Below, in pieces: positions 33,596 through 42,808 of a DNA stretch of 64,000 nt (positions are counted from its first letter, which is position 1; the number at the start of each line of letters is the position of its first letter). Both the position numbers and the translations under genes were made by a program. Under the pieces are notes generated by a model. The model saw only the letters and a program-made list of their open reading frames with translations. It was not told the origin of the DNA and ran no database searches. Origin of the DNA: JAWPMT01 sp965227935 (GTDB lineage: Bacteria > Bacteroidota > Bacteroidia > Cytophagales > Cyclobacteriaceae); assembly GCA_965227935.1 (NCBI GenBank), contig CBDDGS010000056.1, positions 40,783 to 104,782 of the forward strand. Reading direction: 5' to 3'.

Positions 33596-34660
33596 CTAGT
33601 TCCGGTAGAGTGTATCCAGCTGCTGCACGGTCTTTTCAATATAATAGCCCTCGAGCTTTTCTTTGGCCATAGACGTTATGCCATGCCTCAGTTCATCGTT
33701 AGCCATCAACGCCAAAAGCGCCTTTGCGAACCCATCATGATCTTCTGGCTCCACCAGCATTCCCGTGATTCCATTCTCGATGATCTCTACGATGCCGCCA
33801 ACATTGCTGGCTACGACGGGTACATCGCATTGCATGGCATTCAGTAGCGTCGTGGGGAAACCTTCTGAAAGCGACGGGAAAAACAGTATGTCGAAGGAGT
33901 TGATCCACTCGAGCGGGTTATTTTGAAATCCGGGGAGGAGAATGAGCTTTGCTAGTCCCATTTTCCGTACGCGATCAATGAGATCTTTCCTCAGAGGCCC
34001 GTCACCTATCCAGACAAATACGATGTTTGACTGGGTTTTTAGCACCTTATCCGCTACGCGTAAAAATCCCTCGGGATTTTTCTCCGATGTGAAAGCGGCC
34101 GCATATCCTATGACGAATGGTTTCTCTTCCAGTCCAGTCAAGTCCATATATGGGATCCGTTCCACCTCGCCTGCTCTCTCAATTGCACTGGGTATCACAA
34201 TGGTCTTTGCAGTTGGGACGGATTGGAGGACAACCTCTTCGGCTGCTTTTGAAACACAGATCACGTGTTGGGCGCGTCGGTATTTCCATCTTGAAAATGC
34301 ATTATCTGATATGGGGAAGGTCGTTCTCTTTGTAACGATTAGTTTGGCAGTATTTCCAAAAATCGTGCTGATGGCCCCTACTGCGTGAGCTTTTGGTGTG
34401 TGGCAGTGAAGTACGTCGATGTTTTCCCTTTGGCAGAGCCTTGCCAGTTTCCAGGCGGAGTCGATGTTGATACTCGACCTTAGCCCAAGGTGACACCTTT
34501 TGATGTTCAGGTTTTTTGATCGCAGATCTAGTTCACCACCTTTTTTGCATACCAAAGCATTGTTCCAAAGCGTACCCGTATAGCTAAGCAATAGATGGAG
34601 TTGGCGTTCGCCACCTCTCCATGTCGCCTCACCATTGACATGCAGAACAGAGATGCTCAT
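33596..34660 (-). CDS. Glycosyltransferase family 4 protein
   Basis: 354-residue GT-B transferase. The N-terminal WRGGERQLHLLL loop binds the acceptor side; the C-terminal donor domain has VIGYAAAFTSEKNPEGFL, VWIGDGPLRKDL and the GT4 motif FPSLSEGFPTTLLNAMQCDVPVVAS with the conserved E-x7-E pattern (Glu in SEGFP and NA/Q region). It adds a sugar to a growing surface polysaccharide or lipid at the inner face of the membrane. Its start overlaps the stop of the Wzi-type gene (ATGA), so they are coupled. Confidence 0.88.
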   Translation of the reverse strand: MSISVLHVNGEATWRGGERQLHLLLSYTGTLWNNALVCKKGGELDLRSKNLNIKRCHLGLRSSINIDSAWKLARLCQRENIDVLHCHTPKAHAVGAISTIFGNTAKLIVTKRTTFPISDNAFSRWKYRRAQHVICVSKAAEEVVLQSVPTAKTIVIPSAIERAGEVERIPYMDLTGLEEKPFVIGYAAAFTSEKNPEGFLRVADKVLKTQSNIVFVWIGDGPLRKDLIDRVRKMGLAKLILLPGFQNNPLEWINSFDILFFPSLSEGFPTTLLNAMQCDVPVVASNVGGIVEIIENGITGMLVEPEDHDGFAKALLALMANDELRHGITSMAKEKLEGYYIEKTVQQLDTLYRN

Positions 34661-36252
34661 TGGAAGGCATAAGTGAGGCTGAACAGCGAGCCGAAGAACT
34701 GACCAAAGCCCTTTTCATCATAGCCAAAGGTGGCGCCCAGAGTCCACGGAGTTTCTTTAAATGATTTATTGAGATCCAGCATGAGATAGTGCGTTCTCAC
34801 ACCATCAGCAAAAAAGTAGTTCGGGTCCCTCGTCCAACTATAAAGGAAGCCTCCATACAGTCCGGAGTACGTACCGTAATTCTCAGAGAAAGTCACTTTC
34901 ATGGTGTAGTCGATGTCGAGGGGTACGATATTCCCTTTTATCGCTATGTGCTGCGCTTGCACACGATTATTCACGACGAAGCTCTCGTCCAGGATGTCGA
35001 TCCCCTTAAGGTCAAATACTCTGTCAGAAGTCAAAAACAGCGCATTTCCGATGATATATCCCTTGTGTGTATTTCCATTTGGGTAGGCTCGATTGGTGTA
35101 GTAGCTATCGCGGCCACCATGTTCCAGGCCGTTATTGGCCTCGCGCTCGATGATATTCAACATTCCCTGAAATGTCAGCCCTTCTGTGACGATTCCAAAC
35201 TCGTCGAGCACAAACTGGTCATAGTCCAGCGCCCGCAGCTCGGAGTTGAAGTACCCTCGTCCATTGATATAGGGGTCCGGAAGTCCTTCGCCACTTTGGT
35301 TCAGTGTATTGAGGTTTTCATACAGTATTTCCTGTATCCACTTCTGGTTTCTTAGTTTGATATGAATGCCAAGCAAATAGTCCTTGTTCTTGCCGGAGAA
35401 GTCCTTGAGTCCGGAGCCATCAGACCAAGGCTGTTGATAGTACATGGCGATGCCGAGATCTTTGGTCTCAATGTCGAGACCATAGTCCATGATGCCAAAA
35501 TGCGCGCCCGCAGCATTGCTCATGTCTCCGTTGAAGTTGGAAGTACTGGACTGGCGCCCAAAGAAGACCTCCCAATATTTGGCAGAAAGCTCTTCTCCGT
35601 TCAGTGTTCCGCCGAAGATTGCATTATGCGCAAAGCCAGCGTGGACATTGACAGGCAGTTTGCGGGTCCTGGCGTATATGTATTTCTCCATATACCAGGG
35701 CTTCGCTACTTCACGGTCCTCTTCAAGTCTGGCCTGGCTTAGAGCGCCTCTTATTTGTAAGTACCCTTTTGTCCATGGGAAATTCGTGTATTGAATTATT
35801 CCGATAGTTACCCGTGGGATGGTGGGAGCATTTTGGCTTAAAAAGAGATTACCAGTGCTGAGTTCGTCGGGAAAGGCGACATTGTTGACCTCATTTTTGC
35901 CTATTTGCAGGTCAAACATTTTCCAGCCCAGATTGAGATAAAGCTCATGGAAAAATGCCCTGTCCGTTTTCACCAACCCATCTATCTCGGCTTCAAGATA
36001 CCAGTCCTTCGTGCGAATGAAATCGTATTTGATCTCTCCACGAACGTATCCATCGAATTGATCGCCGCCATCGATGAACCCGAAACGGTTGAATGTGAGC
36101 CAGTGCGGCATGGCCCCTCCTATCGAGAAGCCTGCCAAAGACTCGACTTTTGCTGAAAGTCTTAGGGAATCTGACTCTTGTGCCTGCAGATTCGCTACGC
36201 AACAAAGAAGAGTCAAAAGAAAAGTCGGTAATACGGCTCTATTCATTATCAA
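34657..36252 (-). CDS. Capsule assembly Wzi-family outer-membrane protein
   Basis: 531 residues. A signal peptide (AVLPTFLLTLLCCVANLQAQ) is followed by a long series of amphipathic beta strands that end in FGSLFSLTYAFQ, as in the Wzi family of capsule-linked barrels. The segments HELYLNLGWKMFDLQIGKNE, GYLQIRGALSQAR and WIQEILYENLNTLNQSGEG match the pattern that I know from Bacteroidota Wzi-like proteins. It probably helps to hold or assemble polysaccharide on the cell surface. It is the first gene of a two-gene unit with the GT4 gene. Confidence 0.82.
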   Translation of the reverse strand: MIMNRAVLPTFLLTLLCCVANLQAQESDSLRLSAKVESLAGFSIGGAMPHWLTFNRFGFIDGGDQFDGYVRGEIKYDFIRTKDWYLEAEIDGLVKTDRAFFHELYLNLGWKMFDLQIGKNEVNNVAFPDELSTGNLFLSQNAPTIPRVTIGIIQYTNFPWTKGYLQIRGALSQARLEEDREVAKPWYMEKYIYARTRKLPVNVHAGFAHNAIFGGTLNGEELSAKYWEVFFGRQSSTSNFNGDMSNAAGAHFGIMDYGLDIETKDLGIAMYYQQPWSDGSGLKDFSGKNKDYLLGIHIKLRNQKWIQEILYENLNTLNQSGEGLPDPYINGRGYFNSELRALDYDQFVLDEFGIVTEGLTFQGMLNIIEREANNGLEHGGRDSYYTNRAYPNGNTHKGYIIGNALFLTSDRVFDLKGIDILDESFVVNNRVQAQHIAIKGNIVPLDIDYTMKVTFSENYGTYSGLYGGFLYSWTRDPNYFFADGVRTHYLMLDLNKSFKETPWTLGATFGYDEKGFGQFFGSLFSLTYAFQ

Positions 36253-36379
36253 CTGCCCCTACCAGCAAATTCAGTACCACAATGTAAAAGATGCGACTTT
36301 CTGCAGGGAACTTATGTCACCTAAAGTCGTAAAACCATGTAGCGACATGCATTGAAGGATTTATACTGGGTAACAAGCA

Positions 36380-37009
36380 ATGATAGAAACAAAAGACGTA
36401 CTCGCAAATAGCGAGGAATCCAATATATCAACGAAATATGAATACAACGATCAGGAGAAGGGCAAGATCTTTTACGATGAGTTCATGCCCCACATTGATT
36501 CGATGTACAATTTCGCGTACAGACTGACATTTGATGAGGATGATGCCAAGGATCTGGTACAGGATACTTACCTGAAAGCTTATCGCTTTGTCAGTAGTTT
36601 CCAGCGGGGGACGAATGCCAAGGCTTGGCTTTATAGAATTCTTAAGAATAGCTTCATCAATGACTTCCGCAAGAAGAGCAAGCAGCCGGCAAAAGTAGAT
36701 TATCAGGAAGTCGAGAACTTCTATAACTCAGACGATGTTGATGACAACAAAACGGTCGACCTGAGGATCGACACTGTGAAGGACATGATTGGGGATGAGG
36801 TCAGCAATGCACTCAATTCCCTGGCTGTGGACTTTAGGACGGTGATCATTCTATGTGATTTGGAAGGCTTCACCTACGAGGAAATGGCCAAGATATTGGA
36901 CATACCTATTGGGACCGTTAGGTCAAGGCTGCACAGAGCGCGAAACTTGCTGAAGGAGAAGTTGCAGTCTTATGCCCGAGAGATGGGTTTTGGTAAAAGC
37001 GAAAATTGA
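36380..37009 (+). CDS. ECF RNA polymerase sigma factor (RpoE-like)
   Basis: 209-residue sigma-70 family factor. Region 2 is in FAYRLTFDEDDAKDLVQDTYLKAYRFV and WLYRILKNSFINDFRKKSKQ; region 4 in LAVDFRTVIILCDLEGFTYEEMA followed by IPIGTVRSRLHRARNLL. A polar N-terminal extension of about 25 residues precedes region 2. The small zinc anti-sigma gene follows 17 bp behind it. Probably an envelope or oxidative stress regulator. Confidence 0.92.
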   Translation: MIETKDVLANSEESNISTKYEYNDQEKGKIFYDEFMPHIDSMYNFAYRLTFDEDDAKDLVQDTYLKAYRFVSSFQRGTNAKAWLYRILKNSFINDFRKKSKQPAKVDYQEVENFYNSDDVDDNKTVDLRIDTVKDMIGDEVSNALNSLAVDFRTVIILCDLEGFTYEEMAKILDIPIGTVRSRLHRARNLLKEKLQSYAREMGFGKSEN

Positions 37010-37026
37010 ACCTACTGAAATATAAA

Positions 37027-37278
37027 ATGGGACTTAAAAGTGATGAGCATTCGGAGTGTCAGAAGTTCCTCAAATTGATTTCGTTGCTATTGGACAATGA
37101 AGCATCGGAGGAAGAGGAGCAGTACTTGTCAGAACATATGGACGAATGTTCGCCGTGCTTTCAGAAGCTAGAAACTGAAAAGGAATTCAGGGAGCTTCTG
37201 AGAGCCAAAGTAGGGAAAGTAGACGTGCCTGCAGACCTTGTAAACGCTATCAAGACTAAGATAAAATCCTTAGCTTAG
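37027..37278 (+). CDS. Zinc-binding anti-sigma factor, soluble
   Basis: 83 residues with the ZAS pattern Cys11 ... His37-x3-Cys41-x2-Cys44 (EHMDECSPC), typical of redox- or zinc-sensing anti-sigma factors. There is no membrane segment, so it acts in the cytoplasm. ATG 37027 is preferred to a TTG overlapping the sigma stop. It should bind the ECF factor encoded just upstream. Confidence 0.85.
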   Translation: MGLKSDEHSECQKFLKLISLLLDNEASEEEEQYLSEHMDECSPCFQKLETEKEFRELLRAKVGKVDVPADLVNAIKTKIKSLA

Positions 37279-37283
37279 CGTGC

Positions 37284-37859
37284 ATGAATAAAGGGAAGGC
37301 GTTGATTTTTTCGGCACCGTCAGGTGCCGGAAAAACCACGATCGTGCACCATCTCATTAAGAAGTATCCAAACCTCTCATTTTCTATCTCGGCCACCACA
37401 CGCAAGCGCCGGGAGAATGAAATTGATGGCGTCGATTATCACTTCCTCACTCCCGAGGAATTCAAAAAGAAAATCGATGAGCAGGCCTTCCTGGAATGGG
37501 AGGAAGTCTACAGCGGCCACTACTACGGCACGCTCAAGACAGAGGTAGAAAAAATCTGGAATTCTGGGCGGCATGTCATCTTTGACGTGGATGTGGAGGG
37601 AGGTCTTTCCCTCAAGACCGCATTGGGAGACCAGGCCCTGGCTGTATTCGTAAAGGTGAGTGACCTGGATACGCTTAGGAAGCGACTGGAATCGCGCCGG
37701 TCCGAATCTTCATCCACCCTGGCCATTAGAATGGACAAAGCGGCGAAGGAAATGCTCTACGAATCCCGGTTTGATCGCAGCGTGGTGAATGACAAGATCC
37801 ACGTGGCGCTTGCAGAGGCAGAGAAAATGATCAGTGATTTCCTGTCGCCATGCGAGTAG
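37284..37859 (+). CDS. gmk: Guanylate kinase
   Basis: 191 residues. P-loop APSGAGKT (11-18), GMP-binding SISATTRKRRENEIDGVDYHF and EWEEVYSGHYYGT, and the lid region with RLESRRSESS are as in the family. It makes GDP from GMP. It lies 5 bp after the anti-sigma gene and overlaps nadD by 10 bp. Confidence 0.96.
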   Translation: MNKGKALIFSAPSGAGKTTIVHHLIKKYPNLSFSISATTRKRRENEIDGVDYHFLTPEEFKKKIDEQAFLEWEEVYSGHYYGTLKTEVEKIWNSGRHVIFDVDVEGGLSLKTALGDQALAVFVKVSDLDTLRKRLESRRSESSSTLAIRMDKAAKEMLYESRFDRSVVNDKIHVALAEAEKMISDFLSPCE

Positions 37860-38422
37860 GCTTATTCTTTGGCTCCTTCAACCCTATCCACACAGGACAT
37901 CTCATCATTGCCAATTTGGCCTATGAGACTACCTCGATTGAGGAGTTGTGGTTCGTAGTTTCTCCCCAAAATCCTTTCAAAAAGAACAAGAACCTTCTTC
38001 ACGAATTTGACAGAATTGACATGGTTCGGGCGGCCGTTCATAACCACTACCGATTCCGGGTTTCGGATATAGAGTTTGATATGCCGAGGCCGAGTTACAC
38101 AATAGATACACTTGCAAGGCTTTCTGACAAGTATCCAGAGCATACCTTCCAACTGCTGATTGGGGAGGACAACCTGGATTCTTTTCACAAGTGGAAAAAT
38201 CATGAGCAGATATTGGAGCATTATGGTTTGATAGTCTATCCACGGCCCAATGCAGCAAGTGACCAATGGAAGGAACATCCCAAAGTGGAATGGATGGACG
38301 CTCCGAAGATGGACATCTCTGCCACCTTCATTCGCAACTTGATAAAGAGCGGAAGGTCAGCAAAGTATCTGGTCACAGATGAAGTCCTGCAGTTGATCGA
38401 ATCCCGAAAACTGTTTCAATAG
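37850..38422 (+). CDS. nadD: Nicotinate-nucleotide adenylyltransferase
   Basis: 190 residues. The nucleotidyltransferase motif GSFNPIHTGH (8-17), the NadD-type SPQNPFK, and DISATFIRNLI (the S-x-T-x-I-R motif) are all present. It adenylates nicotinate mononucleotide for NAD synthesis. ATG 37850 overlaps gmk, so the two are coupled. Confidence 0.95.
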   Translation: MRVGLFFGSFNPIHTGHLIIANLAYETTSIEELWFVVSPQNPFKKNKNLLHEFDRIDMVRAAVHNHYRFRVSDIEFDMPRPSYTIDTLARLSDKYPEHTFQLLIGEDNLDSFHKWKNHEQILEHYGLIVYPRPNAASDQWKEHPKVEWMDAPKMDISATFIRNLIKSGRSAKYLVTDEVLQLIESRKLFQ

Positions 38423-38544
38423 TTTCTCGTTAAACGCATCAAACACAGCAATCAGCGGCGGAATACGGGCTAAATGGATGGACGTAGCCGGGGTTGTCGG
38501 AATGTTCCTAAATTTGAGATTCCTACATTGGATAAGTATCAATT

Positions 38545-39162
38545 ATGGTTAGAAGACAACTATCAGTCATCTGTCTGATGACTTTCGCAATATTAGCCGG
38601 AGCACAGGATGGGGCAGTAGATAGCGATTTCGGCTACACAGAAGGAACCTACACCGACTCACGCGATGGCAAACAGTATGAGACGATCACTTTCAAAGTA
38701 GAACTGAAAGCCGGGATCATGGTAGAGCGGACCTGGTTTGCGGAGAATGTGAATTACGAGGTTCCCGGGTCCTATTGCTATGATGATGAGCCTGCGTATT
38801 GTGACAAGTTTGGAAGGCTCTACAATTACAAAGCGGCTAAGGAGGCATGTCCTGAGGGCTGGCACGTACCGACCATTGAAGAATGGAATACCCTGTTCAA
38901 ACTATTTGGAGGAATGCACAAGGCCGGCGAGCACCTCACACCCGATGGCGATAGTCACATGAACATGTTGTACGGTGGATTTGCAGAGCCTGGTCACAAA
39001 TTCAAGGACATTACGATCAGTGGCAACTGGTGGGATTCTGAGTTAAAGGGCTCGGACGCCGCAGGTATCATCACTATGGAGCACGGCACGAACGACATCG
39101 CCCATGCTGTAATTGGCAGCTATCATAAGTTGAGCAGCCGATGCGTCAAGTTCCACAATTAG
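38545..39162 (+). CDS. Secreted FISUMP-domain protein
   Basis: 205 residues with a signal peptide (RRQLSVICLMTFAILAGAQ). The rest follows the Fibrobacter major paralogous (FISUMP, TIGR02145) pattern: TYTDSRDGKQYETITF, WFAENVNYEVPGSYCYDDEPAYCDKFGRLYNY, ACPEGWHVPTIEEWNTLF and the C-terminal SSRCVKFHN; the Cys pairs may form disulphides. Such proteins are exported; the function is unknown, with carbohydrate binding suggested for relatives. Its own gap of 122 bp precedes it. Confidence 0.85.
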   Translation: MVRRQLSVICLMTFAILAGAQDGAVDSDFGYTEGTYTDSRDGKQYETITFKVELKAGIMVERTWFAENVNYEVPGSYCYDDEPAYCDKFGRLYNYKAAKEACPEGWHVPTIEEWNTLFKLFGGMHKAGEHLTPDGDSHMNMLYGGFAEPGHKFKDITISGNWWDSELKGSDAAGIITMEHGTNDIAHAVIGSYHKLSSRCVKFHN

Positions 39163-39190
39163 GGAGAAAGGGTACCGACAGGCGTTCTTG

Positions 39191-39754
39191 TCAGATGGTC
39201 ATGATATCCGACTCTTTCGTGGCGAGGAGTTCGTCGATCCTTTTCACGTGACTATCAGTCAGCTCCTGTACTTCATCTTCAGCGCCTTTCACGGCGTCTT
39301 CGGAGACGCCATCCTTCAATAGCTTCTTGAGGGAATCATTGGTTTCCTTCCGCACATTCCGGACGCTCACTTTACCATGCTCCGCCTCAGCTTTTGCCTG
39401 CTTTACAAGGGCCTTGCGACGTTCTTCCGTGAGTGCTGGTACGTTGATACGAACGATTTCGCCATCGTTTTGAGGGTTCAATCCGAGGTCACTATTGATG
39501 ATTGCCTTCTCAATTTCAGGAATCATTGATTTTTCCCACGGCTTGATAGTGATCGTGCGCGGGTCCGGGGTATTGACGGATGCCACCTGATTAAGGGGAG
39601 TTGGATTGCCGTAGTACTCGACATGGAGTCCATCGAGCATTGCTGGAGATGCCTTCCCGGCCCGGATCTTGGCCAGCTCGGCTGCGGTGTGGGCGACGCT
39701 CTTATCCATGCTTTCTTTGGCATGGTCCAGGTAGAAGTCAATCTCTTCGTCCAT
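39191..39754 (-). CDS. frr: Ribosome recycling factor
   Basis: 187 residues. The conserved segments IRAGKASPAMLDGLHVEYYG, NTPDPRTITIKPWEKSMI, DLGLNPQNDGEIVRINVPALTEERRK and VSVRNVRKETND are all present. It splits post-termination ribosomes together with EF-G. It follows pyrH by 17 bp, the common pyrH-frr pair. Confidence 0.97.
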   Translation of the reverse strand: MDEEIDFYLDHAKESMDKSVAHTAAELAKIRAGKASPAMLDGLHVEYYGNPTPLNQVASVNTPDPRTITIKPWEKSMIPEIEKAIINSDLGLNPQNDGEIVRINVPALTEERRKALVKQAKAEAEHGKVSVRNVRKETNDSLKKLLKDGVSEDAVKGAEDEVQELTDSHVKRIDELLATKESDIMTI

Positions 39755-39771
39755 TGCTTTGTTTTTCGAAT

Positions 39772-40476
39772 TTATGATATCAATGTTCCAATTTCTTCGC
39801 CTTCAACGAGCCGGCCCAAATTTCCCGGCTTGTTCATATCAAAAACGATGATAGGTAGGTCGTTTTCCTGGCACAAGGTAAATGCCGTCATGTCCATAAC
39901 ACTAAGACCTTTCTCATACACCTCCTGAAAAGAGATCTTCGAGTATTTTGTGGCATCAGGGTCTTTTTCCGGGTCAGCACTGTACACGCCGTCAACCCGC
40001 GTTCCCTTCAAAACTACTTCAGCCTCTATTTCTATCGCTCTTAGACTAGCTGTGGAATCGGTCGTAAAATATGGATTGCCGAGGCCCGCACCAAAGATGA
40101 CGATTCGACCTTTTTCAAGGTGTCGAATGGCCCGGCGTCGAATGAAGGGCTCGCAGACTTTTTCCATTTCGAGCCCACTCATGAGACGAGTATATGCGCC
40201 ATTTTTTTCCAGAGAGCTTTGAAGCGCCATGGCGTTGATGACGGTGGCCAGCATGCCCATATAGTCTCCCTGCACCCGGTCAATTCCAGCACTTTCTGCC
40301 TGGACGCCCCTGAAGATGTTACCACCACCTATCACGAGCGCGAGCTCTACACCCATGTCATGCACTTTTTTGATTTCTGACGAGTACTGCTCAAGCCGTG
40401 TTGGGTCTATGCCATATTGCTGATTGCCCATGAGCGCCTCGCCACTCAACTTCAAAAGGATGCGTTTATATTTCAT
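39772..40476 (-). CDS. pyrH: Uridylate kinase
   Basis: 234-residue amino-acid-kinase-fold enzyme that makes UDP from UMP. KRILLKLSGEAL at the start, ALVIGGGNIFRGVQAESAG, DYMGMLATVINAMALQ and GTRVDGVYSADPEKD are family marks. ATG 40476 (MKYKRILLK) is preferred to the longer frame from 40500, since PyrH proteins begin just before this motif. Confidence 0.96.
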   Translation of the reverse strand: MKYKRILLKLSGEALMGNQQYGIDPTRLEQYSSEIKKVHDMGVELALVIGGGNIFRGVQAESAGIDRVQGDYMGMLATVINAMALQSSLEKNGAYTRLMSGLEMEKVCEPFIRRRAIRHLEKGRIVIFGAGLGNPYFTTDSTASLRAIEIEAEVVLKGTRVDGVYSADPEKDPDATKYSKISFQEVYEKGLSVMDMTAFTLCQENDLPIIVFDMNKPGNLGRLVEGEEIGTLIS

Positions 40477-40532
40477 TCTGGGGCTGGATTTTGCGGGCAA
40501 ATATATGCATAACTACCTGACCAATGGCACGC

Positions 40533-41021
40533 CTATAACTTGATGACAACATCGTTCTTTTGCACGGTTTGCCCAGATTCGGAATTTACGCCAGATACGA
40601 TACCAGCCGACGGTGATTTAACGATGTTCTCCATCTTCATCGCTTCAAGTATGAACAACGGAGTGCCTTCTTCAATTTCATCTCCCTCATTGACGAGGAT
40701 CTCGATTATTCTGCCCGGCATAGGTGCCCTGACCTCATTTTCCTGATTCTCCTCGCTCTTTTGAAAGCCCATCTTATTTCGGAGTTCTTGAAAAGGATCC
40801 TGTGCCCGCACTTCGAGTTCCTTCCCATCCACACCTATTATATAGGTGTCTCCTTCTCTACCCAACACCCAGACTTCTTTGTCGACACCATCTATCGTAA
40901 TGATGTACTTGTTTTTGGACTGAGGGCTTACGGTTGCACGTGGACCTTTTTCAATCGCGACGGCACCATTGGAGATGTCCGTTTGGTAGGCCTCGTTGTT
41001 TATTATAAATGCTTGTTTCAT
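40533..41021 (-). CDS. Biotin carboxyl carrier protein
   Basis: 163 residues. The C-terminal biotinyl domain has MPGRIIEILVNEGDEIEEGTP and the biotin site EAMKMEN with Lys129; the N-terminal half (IITIDGVDKEVWVL...YIIGVDGKELEV) is like the carrier subunit of propionyl-/methylcrotonyl-type carboxylases rather than classic AccB, and a flexible acidic linker joins them. ATG 41021 fits; the longer frame to 41102 adds a non-family stretch. BirA (30525-31292) would attach the biotin. No carboxylase subunit gene is next to it here. Confidence 0.85.
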   Translation of the reverse strand: MKQAFIINNEAYQTDISNGAVAIEKGPRATVSPQSKNKYIITIDGVDKEVWVLGREGDTYIIGVDGKELEVRAQDPFQELRNKMGFQKSEENQENEVRAPMPGRIIEILVNEGDEIEEGTPLFILEAMKMENIVKSPSAGIVSGVNSESGQTVQKNDVVIKL

Positions 41022-41105
41022 GTCTTTCCAATGACTACCGTGAAAGATGCTAAACAAAATTGAAATCGTAAAATCAAAATTTTCTAGGAGATGCTCAAAC
41101 AAGCT

Positions 41106-41136
41106 TTGATTAAAATAAAATTCCGTATAATTTTGC
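41106..41136 (+). promoter_or_regulatory. Promoter of the tRNA-tuf cluster
   Basis: TTTG (41106-41109), 19 bases, then TAATTTTG (41129-41136): a near-perfect Bacteroidota housekeeping promoter, 42 bp before tRNA-Tyr. Confidence 0.8.
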
Positions 41137-41177
41137 CATCCCTTTTTCGCGACATGTGGAAAAGGTTGTTCTTTATA

Positions 41178-41260
41178 GGGGGGATACCAAAGCGGCCAAC
41201 TGGGGCAGACTGTAAATCTGCTGACTTATGTCTTCGTAGGTTCGAATCCTGCTCCCCCCA
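41178..41260 (+). tRNA. tRNA-Tyr (GTA)
   Basis: 83 nt with a long variable arm as in class II tRNAs. Acceptor GGGGGGA pairs with TCCCCCC, discriminator A; the anticodon loop reads CTGTAAA with anticodon GTA. CCA is not encoded. Confidence 0.95.
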
Positions 41261-41274
41261 CGTATTGTAAACAA

Positions 41275-41347
41275 GCGGGTGTAGCTCAGTTGGTAGAGCG
41301 ACAGCCTTCCAAGCTGTAGGTCGCCGGTTCGAACCTGGTCACCCGCT
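41275..41347 (+). tRNA. tRNA-Gly (TCC)
   Basis: 73 nt. Acceptor GCGGGTG pairs with CACCCGC; anticodon stem ACAGC/GCTGT holds loop CTTCCAA, anticodon TCC. The T-loop TTCGAAC is standard. Confidence 0.95.
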
Positions 41348-41425
41348 CGAGTTGACTTTGAGTAGTCGGTTCAAAGTTCTGAGCAACGTTATTCGAAGCT
41401 TTGAGCTGCGAGCTCAGAGGCTTAA

Positions 41426-41497
41426 GCCGACGTAGCTCAGGGGTAGAGCGCTTCCTTGGTAAGGAAGAGGTCACGGGTTCAATTCCCGTCGTTGGCT
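41426..41497 (+). tRNA. tRNA-Thr (GGT)
   Basis: 72 nt. Acceptor GCCGACG pairs with CGTTGGC (one G-T pair); anticodon stem CTTCC/GGAAG holds loop TTGGTAA, anticodon GGT. It lies 67 bp before the tuf start. Confidence 0.95.
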
Positions 41498-41564
41498 CGA
41501 TTTGAAAAAGAATTTTGACATATACTTAATTAATAGAAATTAACTAAACCGAGGATTATCAAAT

Positions 41565-42752
41565 ATGGCTAAGGAAACATTTGATCGTTCCAAACCGCAC
41601 GTAAACATTGGTACTATTGGTCACGTTGACCACGGAAAGACAACGCTGACTGCAGCGATTTCATCTGTTTTGGCCAACAAAGGATTGGCTGAGCAAAAAG
41701 ACTTTTCAGCAATTGATAATGCTCCAGAAGAAAAAGAGCGTGGTATCACAATCAACACTTCTCACATTGAGTATCAAACTGAGAAGAGGCACTATGCACA
41801 CGTTGACTGCCCTGGTCACGCTGACTACGTAAAGAACATGGTAACGGGTGCTGCCCAAATGGACGGTGCTATCATCGTTGTGGCTGCGACTGACGGTCCT
41901 ATGCCTCAGACCCGTGAGCACATCCTTCTTTCTCGTCAGGTAGGTGTACCTGCGCTTGTAGTTTTCATGAACAAAGTTGACCTGGTCGACGATCCTGAGC
42001 TTCTTGAGCTAGTAGAGATGGAAGTACGTGAGCTTCTTTCTGCTTACGATTTCCCTGGTGATGACATCCCTGTTATCCAAGGTTCAGCTCTTGGTGCATT
42101 GAATGGTGAGGCCAAGTGGGTTGAGAAAGTAGAGGAATTGATGGATGCTGTCGATGAGTACATCCCTCTTCCCGAGCGATTGATCGACAAAGACTTCTTG
42201 ATGCCTGTAGAAGATGTATTCTCTATCACTGGTCGAGGTACTGTGGCTACTGGTCGTATCGAGCGTGGTATTATCAACTCTGGCGATGCTGTTGACATCA
42301 TCGGTATGGGTGCTGAGGACATGAAGTCTACTGTTACTGGTGTGGAGATGTTCCGTAAGATCCTCGATAGAGGTGAGGCTGGTGACAACGTAGGTCTGTT
42401 GCTCCGAGGTATTGAAAAGACTGAGATCCGACGAGGAATGATCATCTGCAAGCCAGGGTCAGTAAATCCTCACGCTCACTTCAAGGCAGAGGTTTATGTA
42501 CTATCAAAAGAAGAAGGAGGCCGTCACACGCCGTTCTTCAACAAGTACCGTCCTCAGTTCTACTTGAGAACAACTGACGTTACTGGCGAGATCAAATTGC
42601 CCGAGAACGTAGAGATGGTAATGCCTGGTGATAATGTCACTATCGAGGTGAACCTGATCAACAAAGTTGCTCTTGAGAAAGGACTTCGATTCGCAATCCG
42701 CGAAGGTGGCCGAACTGTTGGTTCAGGACAGGTAACCGAAATCCTTGATTAA
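41565..42752 (+). CDS. tuf: Elongation factor Tu
   Basis: 395-residue GTPase that brings aminoacyl-tRNA to the ribosome. G1 GHVDHGKT (19-26), G2 RGITINTSHIEYQT, G3 DCPGHADYVKNM, G4 NKVD and G5 SAL are intact, then domains II and III to the end. Codon use is strongly biased, as for a highly expressed gene. It is transcribed with three upstream tRNAs. Confidence 0.99.
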   Translation: MAKETFDRSKPHVNIGTIGHVDHGKTTLTAAISSVLANKGLAEQKDFSAIDNAPEEKERGITINTSHIEYQTEKRHYAHVDCPGHADYVKNMVTGAAQMDGAIIVVAATDGPMPQTREHILLSRQVGVPALVVFMNKVDLVDDPELLELVEMEVRELLSAYDFPGDDIPVIQGSALGALNGEAKWVEKVEELMDAVDEYIPLPERLIDKDFLMPVEDVFSITGRGTVATGRIERGIINSGDAVDIIGMGAEDMKSTVTGVEMFRKILDRGEAGDNVGLLLRGIEKTEIRRGMIICKPGSVNPHAHFKAEVYVLSKEEGGRHTPFFNKYRPQFYLRTTDVTGEIKLPENVEMVMPGDNVTIEVNLINKVALEKGLRFAIREGGRTVGSGQVTEILD

Positions 42753-42769
42753 TAGGAATAAAGCTTAAC

Positions 42770-42808
42770 AAATGCGCTACAAACTTTGCTTTGAGCGCAT
42801 TTGTTTTT
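42770..42808 (+). terminator. Terminator after tuf
   Basis: AAATGCGCT (42770-42778) and AGCGCATTT (42794-42802) form a perfect 9-bp stem followed by GTTTTT. Its right arm overlaps the -33 box of the next promoter. Confidence 0.8.
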
